Notes: generated by a model from the letters alone, not told the origin. DNA of 64,000 bases from Eremophila alpestris peregrina (GCA_009792885.1 WMCF01000025.1:10132123-10196122); one strand, 5' to 3'; numbered from the stretch's first letter, positions 47,950 to 61,800 are shown. A program made the numbers and translations.

Positions 47950-50285
47950 GAAGGGAAGATGCTATCCAGAAGAATGTGACACATCTGCCCTTAACAATCA
48001 TCTGTTTCCCTTGTTTTCCCAGCACATATGAACATCACCTGATGACACAGAGCTGGGTAGTGCAGTCAAGGTCTCATTTAATCTGATATCCTTTTGGGAA
48101 TGGTTCACTCAGTGAGATTTTAAACCTTTGGTCAGTCCTTCACATTTGTATACACACGTTTCTTTCATCACCAAAAAGAATATATGTATTTTTGCAATAG
48201 CTTCATCTGTTTTCAAACACATTTTTGTGACCTAACGAGATTTTAAAGTCCGTATACCAAGTACTAAGCGCAGCTTATATGATTAAATATACAATTATCT
48301 TTCAGGACATCAAAAGCTTCAACAGTTAAATGGAGTTGAGTCAAAATCCATGTACAGTCACAGTTTGAAAAAATATTTTTGAGATAAATACTTTTAAAAA
48401 ATAGTCTTTTGTCTTTATTTTGAATTAGATCAATATGGTATTCATTTTGCCATTCTTGGCAGTAAAATACATAAAAGTATCCAGCTGGTATTATTTCAGA
48501 TTAGCTTTGAGGTTAGCTGGTTTTTCCCTTCACACTTTTAATCCCAGTAAACCCATCTTATTCAGAGCCTACACTATCCCCACTCACAAAAAGGACTGCT
48601 AAGGACTGGCACTTCAATTGTATATGATTTATTATGTCATGTGATATTCTCCTGCCTTATGTTTAAAAAACAGAAAGTTTTTACACATCACTTGCATGCT
48701 TTTATCAGTACAAGTAAGGGGTTCTCTGAAGTTGGCTCTATTAGGCTGTGAATATTTTCTCTATTTTTTTCTGTTGTTCTGTAGTTCTCATAAACCCCAA
48801 GGCCTTCCAGCTATGTGTTTCCTCTCCTTTTTAAAGATTCTTAATGTAAAAAGGTCAAGCCTCAGTAATGTATTGATATTACTAGAAGAGTTACTGTCCT
48901 GGTGTGCAATATTTTATTAGAAAACAAATGTATATCCAATTTTATGCTGCCAAAAAACCACAAGAGCCAGCCAGCTGGGTCCTGATAGCTGCAGCATAGT
49001 AAACTAAACACTGGAGTATTTAAATAGCTATATGGGATGTGCTACAACTCATTGCTTTATTTTGGAGAGGTTAGGTTTCACCAGGGGAAAAAGATTCTCT
49101 TATATTTAATAATATGGATCAGTAAAGAATAATCACATCCAAAAGGATTTGGTCGGAAATTCCCAAGGTTTATAGTAAAGAACCAAGAAATCATCTCTTA
49201 GATGTTCTTTCCTTAATTGAAAATTTCAACTTCTTGAAAATAACACTAAGCTGTAATTTCCTGACTGCAGTTGAAACATTAATTCGGATTCAGTGAATTG
49301 TGTTTACCATGTCAGTGAACATCAGCTTCAAATATTTAACCATGTACAGATTGTCTACTTTTCAATGCCACTGCAATATTTCAGAGGGAAGCTATGGACC
49401 ACTTGAAAACTGCTACCCCGTTTGCACCACATGTCATCATAATGCAGAACTATTTAATTTTCAGTGGTATCTAAAATTGGTCTTGCTTATGTGTTTTTTA
49501 ACCTAGGCCCTTTAAGACTTACATAATTTCTGCAAAATACCAAACTAAATAGATTTAACGAAGTCAACTTTTTGTTACTGAGAATTCTAGTAATTCCTTT
49601 TAATTTTGAAATTTATTGTCTTTGCACAGACACATTGCAGACACATTTTTTGTTTCAAGTACTGTGTTGTTGCCATGACAACCACAACAGTAATGTCCAG
49701 CATGTGCATCAAGAGGACTGACTACTGACTACCCTTCTCTTTGCAAGACGGTGTCTCCAGGAGATTATAAGGAGCTAATTTAGTCTGGTAAAACTTAAGA
49801 AACACAGAAATCAGTCATGTGCTGTACAGTGTATGTCACATCACACAGTCCTCAGATACCTCTTACTTCCTTTCCATTAAATGAGTAGGGGTGAAAAAGC
49901 TGAGAACCAGCCATGATGAGCTATTAGCTTTTGGAAAGAAAGGCAAGGCACCTGTGTGTGAAACTCCTGTGTGCCACCAAAAAAAGTATCAATCAGAATT
50001 CAGAGGTTGTTATACCTCCTGGCACAATCACAGTCTACCTTAATGCTTTTAGTTTGCAGGAGTTGAGACACTACTTCAGCTTTCTTGCTTTGCAAACACA
50101 AGCCTGAGACTGGGCATTGCTGGGCTAAGTTTACTCACACTGCATGCAAAGATGTGAGCACTCCCACATCCTCTAGAAAGACAACCTTTAGACATGGTTG
50201 GATGCTTGATGGACCCTGTCTATAATTCCAGGAAATCCTGCACAGAATCACCTACAGGTGTATTGAGCAACCACACTGGCTAGAG

Positions 50286-50322
50286 GGTGGATGGATGGAT
50301 GGATGGATGGATGGACGGATGG
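50286..50322. repeat. GGAT tetranucleotide microsatellite
   Basis: About nine tandem GGAT units with one C substitution near the end (GGAC). The reverse translation gives a PSIHPSIHP repeat, which is only the microsatellite read in frame. It is likely length-polymorphic. Confidence 0.92.
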
Positions 50323-50458
50323 AAGACACTGAACATCACTGAGACCTGTTACTTTATACTTTCCAAAGAAAAACAACCACTTTTGTTTTCTGCAGAATTT
50401 TTCTCCACTATGCATATCTAGTAGCCTAATTTCTCCATACAGCGAAAAATAATGTTCC

Positions 50459-50512
50459 ATAAAAAAACCCCAAAAACCGTAACAAAAAACAAACCACAAA
50501 AAAACCCAGTCA
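50459..50512. repeat. A/C-rich low-complexity tract
   Basis: Runs such as AAAAAAACCCCAAAAACC and AACAAAAAACAAACCAC followed by AAAAAAACCC, with almost no T or G. Confidence 0.8.
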
Positions 50513-53158
50513 CTTTTTCTGAAGCTTCTTCTTCATACCAGGACTGAGAAATAATATATTGCCTCTCTCCCAGTTCCTCTGATTATGCACCTCTGTTTCA
50601 CATGAATAGTCAATGTTATTGTTAGCAGGTTCAATTAAACAGCCTTTGCCTTCATTCTACTTCCTCACTGCCTTAGGCAGTAGGTCTCCACAATATTTCT
50701 CAGTTCTGAATAATAACATTTCAATGGCGACATCTCAGATAGAACAGAGGGAGCTACAAGGCAACAACCTAAGTTAATTTCTTTTTCAGAAACAATCATC
50801 GATCATTCTTTTTTCTCCAAAAAAAAGTGGTCACATTAACAAAGTGCACATATATCTGATATCTGCAATTGATTTCCAGGAATAATCTGCATTAGAAGAA
50901 ACATTTTTTAATCCTTCACAAAACCAGATATCCAAATAACTTTTTCTTTTAAAAAACTAATACTTTCTAGTTTTGATTTACAGCGTTTCCCTTATAATCT
51001 CATTTAACAGTTTAAATCATCACCTGATATATGGTACATGCAGACGTGCATGCAGAGCGTGAGATACGTATTCAGGTTTGGGTAGAAGAACATTCTGATT
51101 TAAAATGCTAATCTAAATCTATAGAGTCATTGTTGCATGGGAAAGGCCCACAGCTCTAATGTCAGGCTGTACTTTGGTTGAAATAGAGTACTCACTCAGA
51201 GGAGGCCAGACTGTTTTCAAAGTATATGCATAGAATTTGAGCTTCTGTTAGTGACAAGTCAGGTACCCCTGAAGCCTGCACACAAAGTAGACCAAACCAT
51301 TGACTCATGCACCATGATTCCTTCTTCATCCTGACCTTGTGTAGAAATATTTCATCAGCATTTGGACTGCCCATTAATTTTGAGGGCAGTGTTCCTACAG
51401 TATATGACTTTGTTAATTATGTCAAACTTTAAACTAACTCTTCTTACTCTAATACTACCTCAAAAGTAATTCCTTTTCTTCTGTTCTTCAACATCTTGAC
51501 ATTTGAATTAATTTAAAAAATTGGGATTTTGCCCTTGTGAATGCCAGGGCTTAAATGGGAAAGGACCACTGTGGCAACCATGCTTTTTTAGTATGTGTGA
51601 AATTGTTGTCATCGAGACAGAGGCATTGAAGACTATTGAAGCTGGGTAGTTGTAAAAGTAAAGTCCTTTGTTGCATTGTTAGAATCAGTCTCAAGAAGAC
51701 ATTGGTGCTACAATCTGTGCCATTGTGCAGAAAGACTCTGCACTGAGACTCTAACACGGAGTCTCAAAGTTCCAAGCAGAAGCAGCAGCCACAGCATTCT
51801 TAATCTATGTTCCATGAGCATCTTATCAGTAGCAGTCACAGTAGAGGCAATAACAGCAGCATTAGTATTTATTTTCAGTGAGTACCCCTAGCATTCTCTA
51901 AGCAGTGCATTTTATACTATTTTTGGCCAATCAAGCTAAAACACAAGTTTTCTTCAATAGTGCTAAACCTACCTAAGCTAATATTGATGTGTGAAAGTAA
52001 TTGTAATTCTTACAGAAATTCTTCTCATATAGCTCTATCTGTTCTATCTAGGCATGTTTAGCAAGGCTACATTATTTTAGTTATGTCTAGAACTTAACTA
52101 TCTTTGCAAAAGGTAAAAGCTGCTGAACTTTAGGCTTTGGGTCCTTTTCTTATGAACTATTTCAGTCTCTCATTTGCTAAGGCACTTAAAAATACTCATT
52201 TAAAACTAAACTAGAATTTTTACCTTGTGTCTGTGTGGTTTTATGTATTTTTGTTTCTATGAGGGTTCTAATTCAGTCCTCACCTCTCTGAGGACTCCCG
52301 GGCCTGTATGAATTGGGCCTAGAGGGATTTTACATCCCAACACTTGTCTTCTCAAGTATCCTGCACCTCTGCCACAAAAATGAAATAAACTCCTGTTGTT
52401 TGTCCCAATCAACATGCAAACAGTTTGCAGTCAGAAAGTCCATAGCAGGCAGAATTATTTCCGATGGTAAGACCACCCATGACTGGTGCATGTCCACAGT
52501 ATCAGCAAGGCTGCAAACCTAGTGTGAAGGCATTGCACAATCCCACCTGCACAAGGATTAAATGAGCACACTGCTAAACCCACTGAAAAGACATGCCCTT
52601 TTTGTCCTCTGCAGCCATAGGCCCCTGCAGAATTCCTTATAGCAACTGAAAGGTCTTCCAGTCACAAGTCCTGAAGGCTGTTAGATATCAGTAAAGACTA
52701 TCACACATACTCTGGTTGGTTCTGCCCAAAACGTGCAGGCATTCCAACAATAACTACAAGACCTGTGTTTGGATTAGGACATGTGGTGCTGTGGAATCTC
52801 TCTGCAGTGTTTGACCTGCTGATTTTGAAACAGAGAACTACAAGGGACAGGCTGGACTTCACCATGCTCAGTGTTACAGAAAACAACTACCTGGAGCATC
52901 TTAGTCTTTTGACTGAGAATGCAGGAAGACTATTTCAAAAGGAGGATTTACTGCAGGGTTGGGTCCTTTAGCTCATGTAAATATTGCCTGACTTCACTGC
53001 CCCATCTACTTAAGGGCTTTTCCATCAAAATATTCATGAGGATTGCAGCAGTATTCCATCAGCCACATACCACAAAGCAGGTTTTAAAAATAGATCTGGG
53101 TTTTCTCCCACGCTCTATATGGCACTAACATATTTTCTTGCTGTACATCAGTTCTTTT

Positions 53159-53265
53159 TATTTAAAAAAAAAAGGGAAAAAAAAAGGAAAAAAAGAAGAA
53201 AAACCTCACAACAAAATCAAATGCCAGAAGAAGAAACAGACAAACTAAAAAACCCAAAAATCTAT
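53159..53265. repeat. Purine- and A/C-rich low-complexity tract
   Basis: An A-rich run with GGG and GG interruptions (53163-53200) passing into AACCTCACAACAAAATC and AAACTAAAAAACCC. Low-complexity sequence without coding potential. Confidence 0.75.
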
Positions 53266-53679
53266 AAAGGGTACTCTCTCTAGATCCAATCATATAATAT
53301 TGACCATTTAATTCCAACTACTCCACTCTCTGTTGCCACACCCATCTGCTTGGAACACAGATCATCTGATGAGGTGCAACATTTGCTCTGCTAAACCACA
53401 GATGCCAGCTGTTCTAGCATGTTCTCCACCTACCTTCACTGTATTCTCACACAGTCTTTTTGGATGAGCCCTGGGCACACACCACCCACACTCACCTAAA
53501 CAGTTTTTAGATTCCACTGTTTCAACCTGTCTGTACTATACACTTCAGCTTGTAAGTGTTGAGTTAGACTTTGCTTGCATCTCTATATTAGGAATCTTAG
53601 GTGTGGTTCTCCTCTGTCTATAGATAAATAGATGGGCATTCTTATGCAATGTTTGTTTTTCTATCATTGAGATATTGAG

Positions 53680-54673
53680 TGTGTTGGTTTTGCTCAGCCT
53701 GGTTTTTGGTAGCTGAGGGCCAAGGAGGTGGCTTCTGTGAGAAGCTGCTGGAAATGTCCACTATGTCTAGCAGAGCCAATCCCTGATGGCTCTGAAGATG
53801 GACATGCTGCTGGCCAAACAGAGATGGTGGTAACATATTTAGGAAGAGATCAAAAAAAAATGGGGCACAGATTTTTCTAGCCAGAGAAGAGGAGGAGGTG
53901 AGAACATGCAAGAGAAACAACATGGAAACACCAAGGTCAGTGCAGAAGGAGGGGAGGAGGTGTTCTTGGCATCAGAGCTGAGATTCCTCTGCAGGCTGTG
54001 GGGAGACCATAATGAATCAGGTTGTCCCCCTGCAGCCCCTGGAGAACCAGGGTGGGTGCAGAGATTCACCACAGCCCGTCAGGGAGGTGCCCACAGAGAT
54101 GCAGGGGGATGCCTGGAGGGGGCTGTGATCCAGTGGGAGACCTGGTGGAGAGAGAGGCCCCTGCTTCCAGGTTGGAGCAGCCTGTCCTTGGAGGACTACA
54201 CCCCTTGGAAGAGTGACCCACACCACAGCAGTTTTGGGAGGACTTCTGCTCATGAGATTGGAACACACTGGAGAAATCAATGGAAAACTGCCTCCTGTGG
54301 GAGGGATGCCACGATCTCAGGGGGAAGGACTCCTCTCCCAGAGAGGTGGAAGAAAACCTCAGGTGATGAACGGACCAGAATCCCCATGCCCTGTCTCTCT
54401 GCCCTGTCAGTGGGGAGGAGGGATGGGTTGGGGGAAAAAAGGTGTTTTTAAGGGCTTATTTTACCTCTCATACTCCTCCTCTGGCTTTGTTAGTAATTCA
54501 TTCACTTTTTACCTCAAAGCTGAGCCTGTTTTGCCCTTGGAATGTTTTCTCCTGATGTTATACATCTCAACTCATGAAGCCTTCATTAAATGTTTCTCTC
54601 CTCTGCCCAGCTGTAGCAGGGGAGGGCAAGTGAGTGACTTTTATGAATGCCTGGCCAGCATTAAACCATGACA
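53680..54673 (+). mobile_element. ERVL-like solo LTR, about 994 bp, diverged relative of the 43.5-kb LTR
   Basis: Starts TGTGTTGGTTTTGCTCAG and ends GCATTAAACCATGACA. It shares with the 43521 element the blocks GTGGCTTCTGTGAGAAGCTG, 'agcagagccaat', 'gatggctctgaagatgga', 'catgctgctggcca' and 'ggtggtaacatatttagg', as well as the GC-rich middle and the 'aagctgagcctgttttgccct' block near the end. Many differences, including indels, show a different subfamily or great age. Flanks TTGAG and AATGG do not match, so no target duplication is visible. The 181- and 152-codon forward frames at 53906-54451 and 54213-54671, and opposing reverse frames, arise from the GC-rich LTR and have no known domain. 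Confidence 0.83.
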
Positions 54674-57139
54674 AATGGTTTTAGGAAAATTCTGTCTCTC
54701 CCCAATTTACCACATTGACCTCTATTGCATTCATCCATGGTGCAGCATATCCAATCACAACATACCAGATCACAACACTCAAATAATGAACTTGGGGAAG
54801 AGGCAGGAGGAAGGATGAAAGCTGGAAAAGACTAAAGTATGAGCTGCCCATCCAGACCTGCAGCCAGTCTGCCCGTGGCAAGTCTCATAGACTGCAATTC
54901 CTTGAATCTCAGGATCCCTTCCCCTGCAGCTCCACCTGGCTGTGAGAACAAAAGCCTGCTCTGCACTCGTAAGGGTGGAAATATATGGAATGATCCTCTA
55001 AGTGCCCCTCCAGTGCAACTATAGAGCAACACAACAGCATGAAGGAGTGCATGGAGTTATAGTTTTGTGGAGACTTGCATGTTGTTGAAGGGCAGAAACA
55101 GGTCCCAGGATATATTTTAACTGCTGAAATATAGCTGGGAATTATTTGGGAAGATTGGTAGCTAGTGTAGGCCAAGCTGATGCAAGTAGCATCACTAACA
55201 ACCAAATTCCATAGACAAACTTATTTTACTTATGGGGAATTTTCTCAGGCAATGTAATTTAATAATATGGCTGTAGTCCTCAGGTATATGCAGAGACAGT
55301 GATGATTAAACTTGCACTTTGGTTATGTTTCCCAGCTGTGGTAGTTTTATTCTGGTAAGCCACAACCTCTGTGTCTTTGTGAAATGGTTATAGAAATTAT
55401 GTTCTGCATCAAAGATTAACTCAGAAAGAAGATCTACGGGGAATAATACTATCGTAACCATACCACTGTATTTATGGCTCCCTCTCATGGTACCTATTCC
55501 AAAATAAGCATTTTCAGGAAGAATTAGATCAATGTAACTATAGCAGTAAAAACTATGGCAATAAATTTTCCATGCTGACCAACTCTAAAGAATTCATATT
55601 CAACAAGAAATGTGTAAGAGTTGTGATATTCTTATGACCTTGAATTCTCTAGAAATCACATCTGTGATGATGTAGCCAGACTGTAGGCTTTTTTAGTTTG
55701 GTTGTACTGTTTAGTTCATTAATTCATAACACATTATTTTCTCAAAGACATTTTTTATGCATTATGACCCTTAATTTTTAGATTCTAGATTTAAAAAAAA
55801 AGGTAATCCCATGCTTTGTTCGAATCAGATCTTTGATTTTGTTTTCTGACTTAAAGCAAAATTTCTTAAGGTTTTTTGAAGTAGGGAAGGGATATAGAGG
55901 AAGAAGAATTTTAATAGGAGGGGGTGAGTGAGAGAAAAAGAATTATAATAGGTGGAGGAGAGTGGTGACAGTTTTAGAGCCACATTTTTGACTTGGAAGT
56001 CATGTACATCATAACAATTAAGTTACCTCAGTACCAGTATTTTACAGCATAAAAAGAAATAGAGGTTGATTGAGGAGAAAGAGGTGAATCTTAAGTGGTC
56101 ATGAAAGCTCTTTTCTGAAGTCTCATACCTTGCAAATATTTATTTAGGTTCCCATGTGCAACATTTGTACTTATCACAGACATGCTTGCAAATAAATTCA
56201 TACAACCAAGTGTTTATCAATAAGCAAACAAAAGGAGTCATGAATAGGAATGAAATTATATGGTAGAATCTATTTATAACTGCAGTTACCAGACAGCTTT
56301 AACTGCAATATTCTTGGTAATTAAGTGGATGTTTACTTCTGTTATCTGTAATCAGACAGCAGGCTATGGAGAGAAATCTAGATACTGATGGTCCTCATTC
56401 TGCCCCTCCTGCTGATACTGATTTCAAAGGAAAGCAGTCAAAGAGAAACTCAATACATATCATCTCTAGGTAGAAGAGAAATGGTATTTTGAAGGAAAAA
56501 AAAAAAGATTCTAAAGCAAATAAATGTCCCAAATGATGTATTGTGAAGATTTATGTTACTGTACATCGATTAACAGTAGAGCAAAGAATTACTTCCATAT
56601 TTGCAGCAGAACATAAACATACACATCAGTCAGAGAGAAAAGAGGCAATTTAGGTACAGAACAGATTACACAAATTCATAGTGCCTACAACTGATCACAA
56701 GGAGCTAAAATTCAAAGCTTCAGGTGATCAAGTACAAGGAACAAGGCTTTCTTGAACAAAGATCAAGATGTTTAAGCACTGTACAACCATTTCACAATAA
56801 CAGTGTTCACAGGAAATCACAACAGGAAAAGAACTGAAATTTTGTCAGATGAAAGTGGTTTGTGAGGTATGAGATCAGAGATGACAGTGCTGATTGAATG
56901 AGCCCAGCTGCTGCCTGCCAGATTACTCATTTACAGAACTCTTTCAATATGTTTTCAGATTGTCAGGTTTCAACTGCTGTGAACCATTTTCCTTTGAACT
57001 AGAGACACATAGCTGGAGATAAGTATAAAATCTGTGCACAGTGCCATTTAAATTAAACCTTAGGAGCAAACAATTATTCTGTAGCAAAAGTGTTATCCGT
57101 CATTAGGAAATTCCATCCAGGAATTAGGGAGTTCCCCAA
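54674..57139. other. AT-rich non-coding interval
   Basis: No recognised gene or repeat. A purine-rich patch with repeated GGAG/AGAG strings lies at about 55880-55970. Confidence 0.5.
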
Positions 57140-58875
57140 CAAAGAAAGCAGCAGGATTAATAATTTCAGCTCAGCTGAAATCCATCTATGCTGACACATG
57201 TGTATGGGCAACAGACAAGAGGAACTGGAAACCATTGTTTAGCAGGAAGCTTATGACATAACTTCCATCACAGAAATATGGTAGGATAATTTGTGCATAG
57301 AGTTGAGAATTTATGGGTAAGAATCAGGGGAAGGACAATGTGATGGATATCCTGGTGGGAGTCTCTTATAGACCACTCAACCACAATGAAGAAACAGATG
57401 AAATATTCCATAAGCAGCTGGGAGAAGCATCACCATGGGGAACTACAACTTATGAGATGAAATATCTGCTGGAAATGAAGTACAGCAGAGAGGAAGCAAT
57501 TTAAGAACTTCCTGGAGTGCTTGGAAGATAACTTCCTGACACAGCTGGTAAGTGAGGCAGCTAGGGGAGGTACCCACTTGGCTGTCTTTGAACAGAGAAA
57601 GAGTGGTGGGTGATGTGATAGCTGCAGGACATTGTGACAATGAGCTGATAGTTTTTGATTGTCAGAGAAGTAAGGAGAAGAGTCAGCAGACCTGCCACCT
57701 TGGCCTTCAGAAGGACAGACTTTGGCTAACAGGTTGGGAGACCCCCTTGGGAGGCAGTTCTGAGGGGCAGAGGAGTCCAGTCAGACTGGGCATTCTTCAT
57801 GAAAGCAATATGAAAAGCACAGAAGCAGGGCATCCCCACATACTGAAGAATGAGCCAATAGTGAGGAAAAATATCCAGACTGAACAGAGAGCTGTGGCTG
57901 GAACTCAGAAAAAAAAAAAATTGAGAGTTTTTAACCTTTGGAAGAATTGGATGGCAACTCAGGAGGACTACTAGGATTTCATTACATTATTCAGGGAAAA
58001 AAATAGAAAGACAAAACCCTGACAAGAAATTAATCTGGCTACTTCTGTAAAAGACAATAAAAATGTTTATATAAATACTCAAGTGACAAAAGGAGGAAGG
58101 ACTAAGGAAAATCCTAAAGCTTGTTTGGATGCAGGGGGAAACATAGTGGCAAATAATGAGGAAGAGACTGAGATGCTTAATGCCTTCTTTGCCTCAGTCA
58201 GAGTGAGTGGAAAGTGACCCAGTGGAAAAGGACCTGGGGGTGCTGGTGACAGCATCTGAACATGATCCAGGTGGCCAAGAAGGTCAAGGGCATCCTGGCC
58301 TGTATCAGCAAGAGTGTGGCCAGCAGGACCAGGGCAGTGATTGTCCTCTTAACTAGGCCACACCTTGAACCCAGTGTCTAGTTCTGGGACACTCTCTACA
58401 AAAGAGGTATTGAGGTTTTGGAGTGTGTCCAGAGAAGGGCAACAAAGTTAAGAAAGGGTCTGGAGCACAAGGCTCAGGAGGAGTGGCTAGGAGTTCTGAG
58501 GTTGTTTAGCCTGGAGAAAAGGAGAATCAAGAGGACCTTATCACTCTCTACAACTATATGAAACAAGATTGTAGTGAAGTGTCTCTTCTCCTCAACAAGC
58601 AAGAGGGAATGGCCTCAAGTTGCACAAGGGAAGGTTTAGTTTAGAAAATTTAGTTAGAAATTACAAAAAATTTCTTCACTGAAAGGGCTGTCAAACATTG
58701 GAACAGGCTGTCCAGGAAAGTGGTGGAGTCACCATCCCTGCAAGTATTTAAAAGACATAGATGTGGCACTTGGAATACAGTTTAGTGCTGGACTTGGTTG
58801 TGCTGGGTTAACAGCTGGACTCAATGACCATGAAGTCCTTTTCCAACCTAAACAATTCTACAATTCCGTGGTTTT
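57140..58875 (+). mobile_element. CR1 LINE with internal deletion, sense, about 1.7 kb
   Basis: This is the longest CR1 in the window. The left half carries ORF2 endonuclease sequence, then passes to 'aaatcctaaagcttgtttgg' and 'gcttaatgccttctttgcct', equivalent to the segment just before the polymerase domain. At about 58200-58215 it jumps straight to 'gacccagtggaaaaggacctgg', which belongs downstream of the polymerase core. The right half then follows the normal 3' order ('gtccagagaagggcaacaaa', 'gaacaggctgtccaggaaag') and ends near 'ccaacctaaacaattctaca'. The whole reverse transcriptase core is therefore missing. A smaller gap probably exists near 57300. Confidence 0.92.
57190..58200 (+). 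pseudogene. CR1 ORF2 endonuclease and linker remnant
   Basis: The frame from 57313 includes VGVSYRPLNHNEETDEIFHK, matching the CR1 apurinic-like endonuclease segment (usually VGVYYRPPDQEEEVDE). The GDFN catalytic motif expected about 25 residues later is not recognisable. The frame 57552-57974 and sequence to 58200 carry the linker ending in a CLDAGGNIVANNEEETEML-like string and NAFFASV. Numerous stops and frameshifts are present. The partner reverse transcriptase domain has been deleted, so no product with activity is expected. Confidence 0.85.
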
Positions 58876-61800
58876 GTACAGTAAACCAAGACCCGAATAG
58901 ACAACCCCAAGCACATGTAGTCACACATGTGAAAACTGAGATCTAGAAGTTCTTGTGTGATTGCAGTTATCCTTTCATTTAGATATAATTACACAATTAT
59001 GCTGAACCTGGAAAGCAAAATTCCTGTCTTTTTCAAAGCAACCCCACACAAGACCCAAACTCACTACTAAATACTACCACTACACCACCATCCATTTTTT
59101 TAGCCTTGTATACAGTGAAATAATTCAGATTATCCAGGAGATCTCAGAGAAGAAAATATTGTTGAAATAAAAACAACAAGCACTTTAGTTCTTAGAAGTT
59201 AAGAATCACTCTTCAGGTTATGCATGCAAAATAAGTGAGACTTCAGAATCCATTTCAGCAATGTTTCCTGCTGACTGTTGCAGGTGGGAGAAGGAGCTTC
59301 CACAAAGCACTGCAGCTGAGTCTCTGCAGGTGAAGGCAGCAGGTGAGGGCAACAGAGCTGGCTGCTGAACCTAGTGGATAAAGGGCATTTGAAAGAGATC
59401 AGGAAAGGCAGAAGGAAAGGTAACCCTGGGTGGTGGAGATTTGAGAAAAGGATTGTTTAAGTTAAAGGCTAAACACAGGGTGGTATAAATAGTGAAACTA
59501 CATGTTTGGTATGAGAATTTACAAGAGCATTTTGTGCTGGAATAGAAATTCAGGTGCTCAAAATAGAAGTGCTTTATACTGGATAGTGAAAGAGACTTCA
59601 AAATTTTCCCCTCAGTCTTTGTGCACTCACTCAGGCAAGGATTCCACACACCATGAGATTAGTAAATAGAGATTTATTTCTGAAGACACCTTACTTGTAA
59701 AAATTCACCTATCAATTCTCTCATGGTTGAATTCCACAGATCACATATTAGAAACAGCAATTTTCTATTTTGTAAGACTTCATACCACTGAAAAAAAATG
59801 GTCATCCCTCTGTTAATGGCCTTTAGATTAATCTCTTGGTACTATTTTGGACATAATTTTTGTAATTTAAATATGCTGTTTTAAATAGTACTCAATAATA
59901 GATCAGTAAAATCACAAGATCAAGCAATGCTCCAGATATCTGGCATTCTACTGACAGGAACACTTGCATGCAATGGATAGATAACTCCTATTTTATTAGC
60001 CTCAGCTTTTAGGTGCAAAATTAAAATTACTTTGGTATGAAACACTAGAGTATGTCAGTGATAACATACTGTGAGAAGAGTCCTTATACAGATGACTACT
60101 AAGTGGTATGTCCAATTTAAATATCTTGAAAGTCATGAAGACTCATTTCTCAGAAAGCAATACAACTACTTTTTCAAAATGTAGATAACAATTATGTTGG
60201 AGAGATAATACAAATATTTACAGTGGAACTCAAGATGAAAAAAATATTAGCTCAGCTGAGAAAGATCTTAATACCTTGAAACAAATAAGGCTTTGTTCCA
60301 ATGCTCTTAAATTTAGCTCCTGCCTATAATCTGGATTAGGATGCAAAATCCTTCATATCAATGTCTACAATGTCCCAGGTTTTTTCTCAGATCACCAATA
60401 AGTCCTTCAAAATAAAACAACATTATAGATTTTCCTTCTTTTCCAAAATGTATAACTAAATAAATAAATAAGTTTTAAAATCTGTATACATACACTTAAA
60501 CAGTGACAGTCCTTTATGATTTAATTTCAGTATTATTTGTGCAAAATAAAAAAAAAAAATCACATGTCTACTGAGAAGCTGCGGAAAGTAAATTTACCTC
60601 CTAAAATGAAGATTGAAAGGCAAATAATCCCAATGTGTTTGTCTGTAACACATTATGTTCAAGAAGTGGATAAGCACACATCTAAATTGCATATAAATAT
60701 AAAAAATTTTGGTGTTTTAGACAGGAGATGGACACAATAAGCAGAAAGCATTATTTCTGAAATAGATGATGGAAAAATTTTTATCTGATACCAGCTTCGG
60801 AAAATAAACAAATACTCAATTTCAGAGAATTTTGAATAATGAAAAGATAATTGAAACATACATCTTGATGCATGGTAATTAGTGTCTTCCGCTTCTTTTA
60901 AAATAAACTTGGTTTTGCACTTCTACAGATATAGTTCTTTATATAGTTCTTTAATATGCCATTTACTTGCTTTTGTACACATAAGTACACATAGCAGCTT
61001 GAAGTCCCTACTCAAATACAAGCTGAAATGTCTAAGTATTAGTAAAAGAAAAGAAGAAAAACCGTAATTTCATTCTGAAATGGGACTTGCAAAGGAAATT
61101 CAGAAGTCCAACTGAGTTACAGCAACACTATCGTACAATCATGTAGTACCTTTCACAAAGAACCTCTTGAGTTCTCTTCAACTTAGCACAATTCAAAACA
61201 CCTTAAGTAAAGTTTTTCTCAGCAGGTATATTTTGAACAGCTTTCTAAAATGTGCTAAGACAAAGACTTTTGAAAACAAACATTGAATTTCTTCTGCAGA
61301 ACAACAATATTCACAAAAATATCCAGCTCCACGATGTCCATAGTAGGCTCCAAGCAATAGAAAAAATGTTTCCTTTAAAATCAGTTAAATATTACACTGA
61401 AGTCATAGTAGATAAAGTATCTGCAAGAAAACATCATTATTTCCTAAAGAATTAATATAAGATGGAGGAAAAAAAAAAAGATATCTAAGAAACACAGAGT
61501 ACTGAATGTCAGCCTTGATCACCAAGAACAGTTTCATGGGAAAGATAATATTGAAATGCAATAAGAAAAACCTGGGTGATATGACTGCTGAAGAACCCTC
61601 AGTTTTCTTGCTCTGTATTTATTTCCATAATCTGTCTGAATGTGATGCAGAATAACAAAGAAACAATTTTTTTTAAAAGCTCCTACCTCTCAAGCAACCT
61701 GTGAGCAATGGTCAGGATCATTGAGGAGACATCACTGACCAGGTCCTTCCCTCATCCCACTAGTGCTCAGGTTTTCTTGCTCTTAGCTCTTTGTACCTTC

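Larger units (their letters stand above)
47950..53679. other. AT-rich non-coding interval
   Basis: About 5.7 kb without recognised genes or transposons. It includes a GGAT microsatellite at 50286-50322, A/C-rich tracts at 50459-50512 and an A/purine tract at 53159-53265. The stretch 52260-52700 is GC-richer and has an AATAAA at 52383, but I cannot place it in a family. Open frames are at most about 112 codons (47748-48086, which begins within the LTR). Confidence 0.5.

Noticed and set aside
50248..50499. PSIHP peptide repeat as a protein feature
   Set aside because: It is the GGAT microsatellite translated on the reverse strand.
53906..54671. 181- and 152-codon forward frames as possible coding sequence
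   Set aside because: Both lie wholly inside a GC-rich solo LTR, overlap each other and reverse frames, and have no known domain.
43521..54673. A complete provirus bounded by two ERVL-like LTRs
   Set aside because: The LTRs are too different, the left one has its own near-matching 5-bp flanks, and no gag, pol or env sequence lies between.
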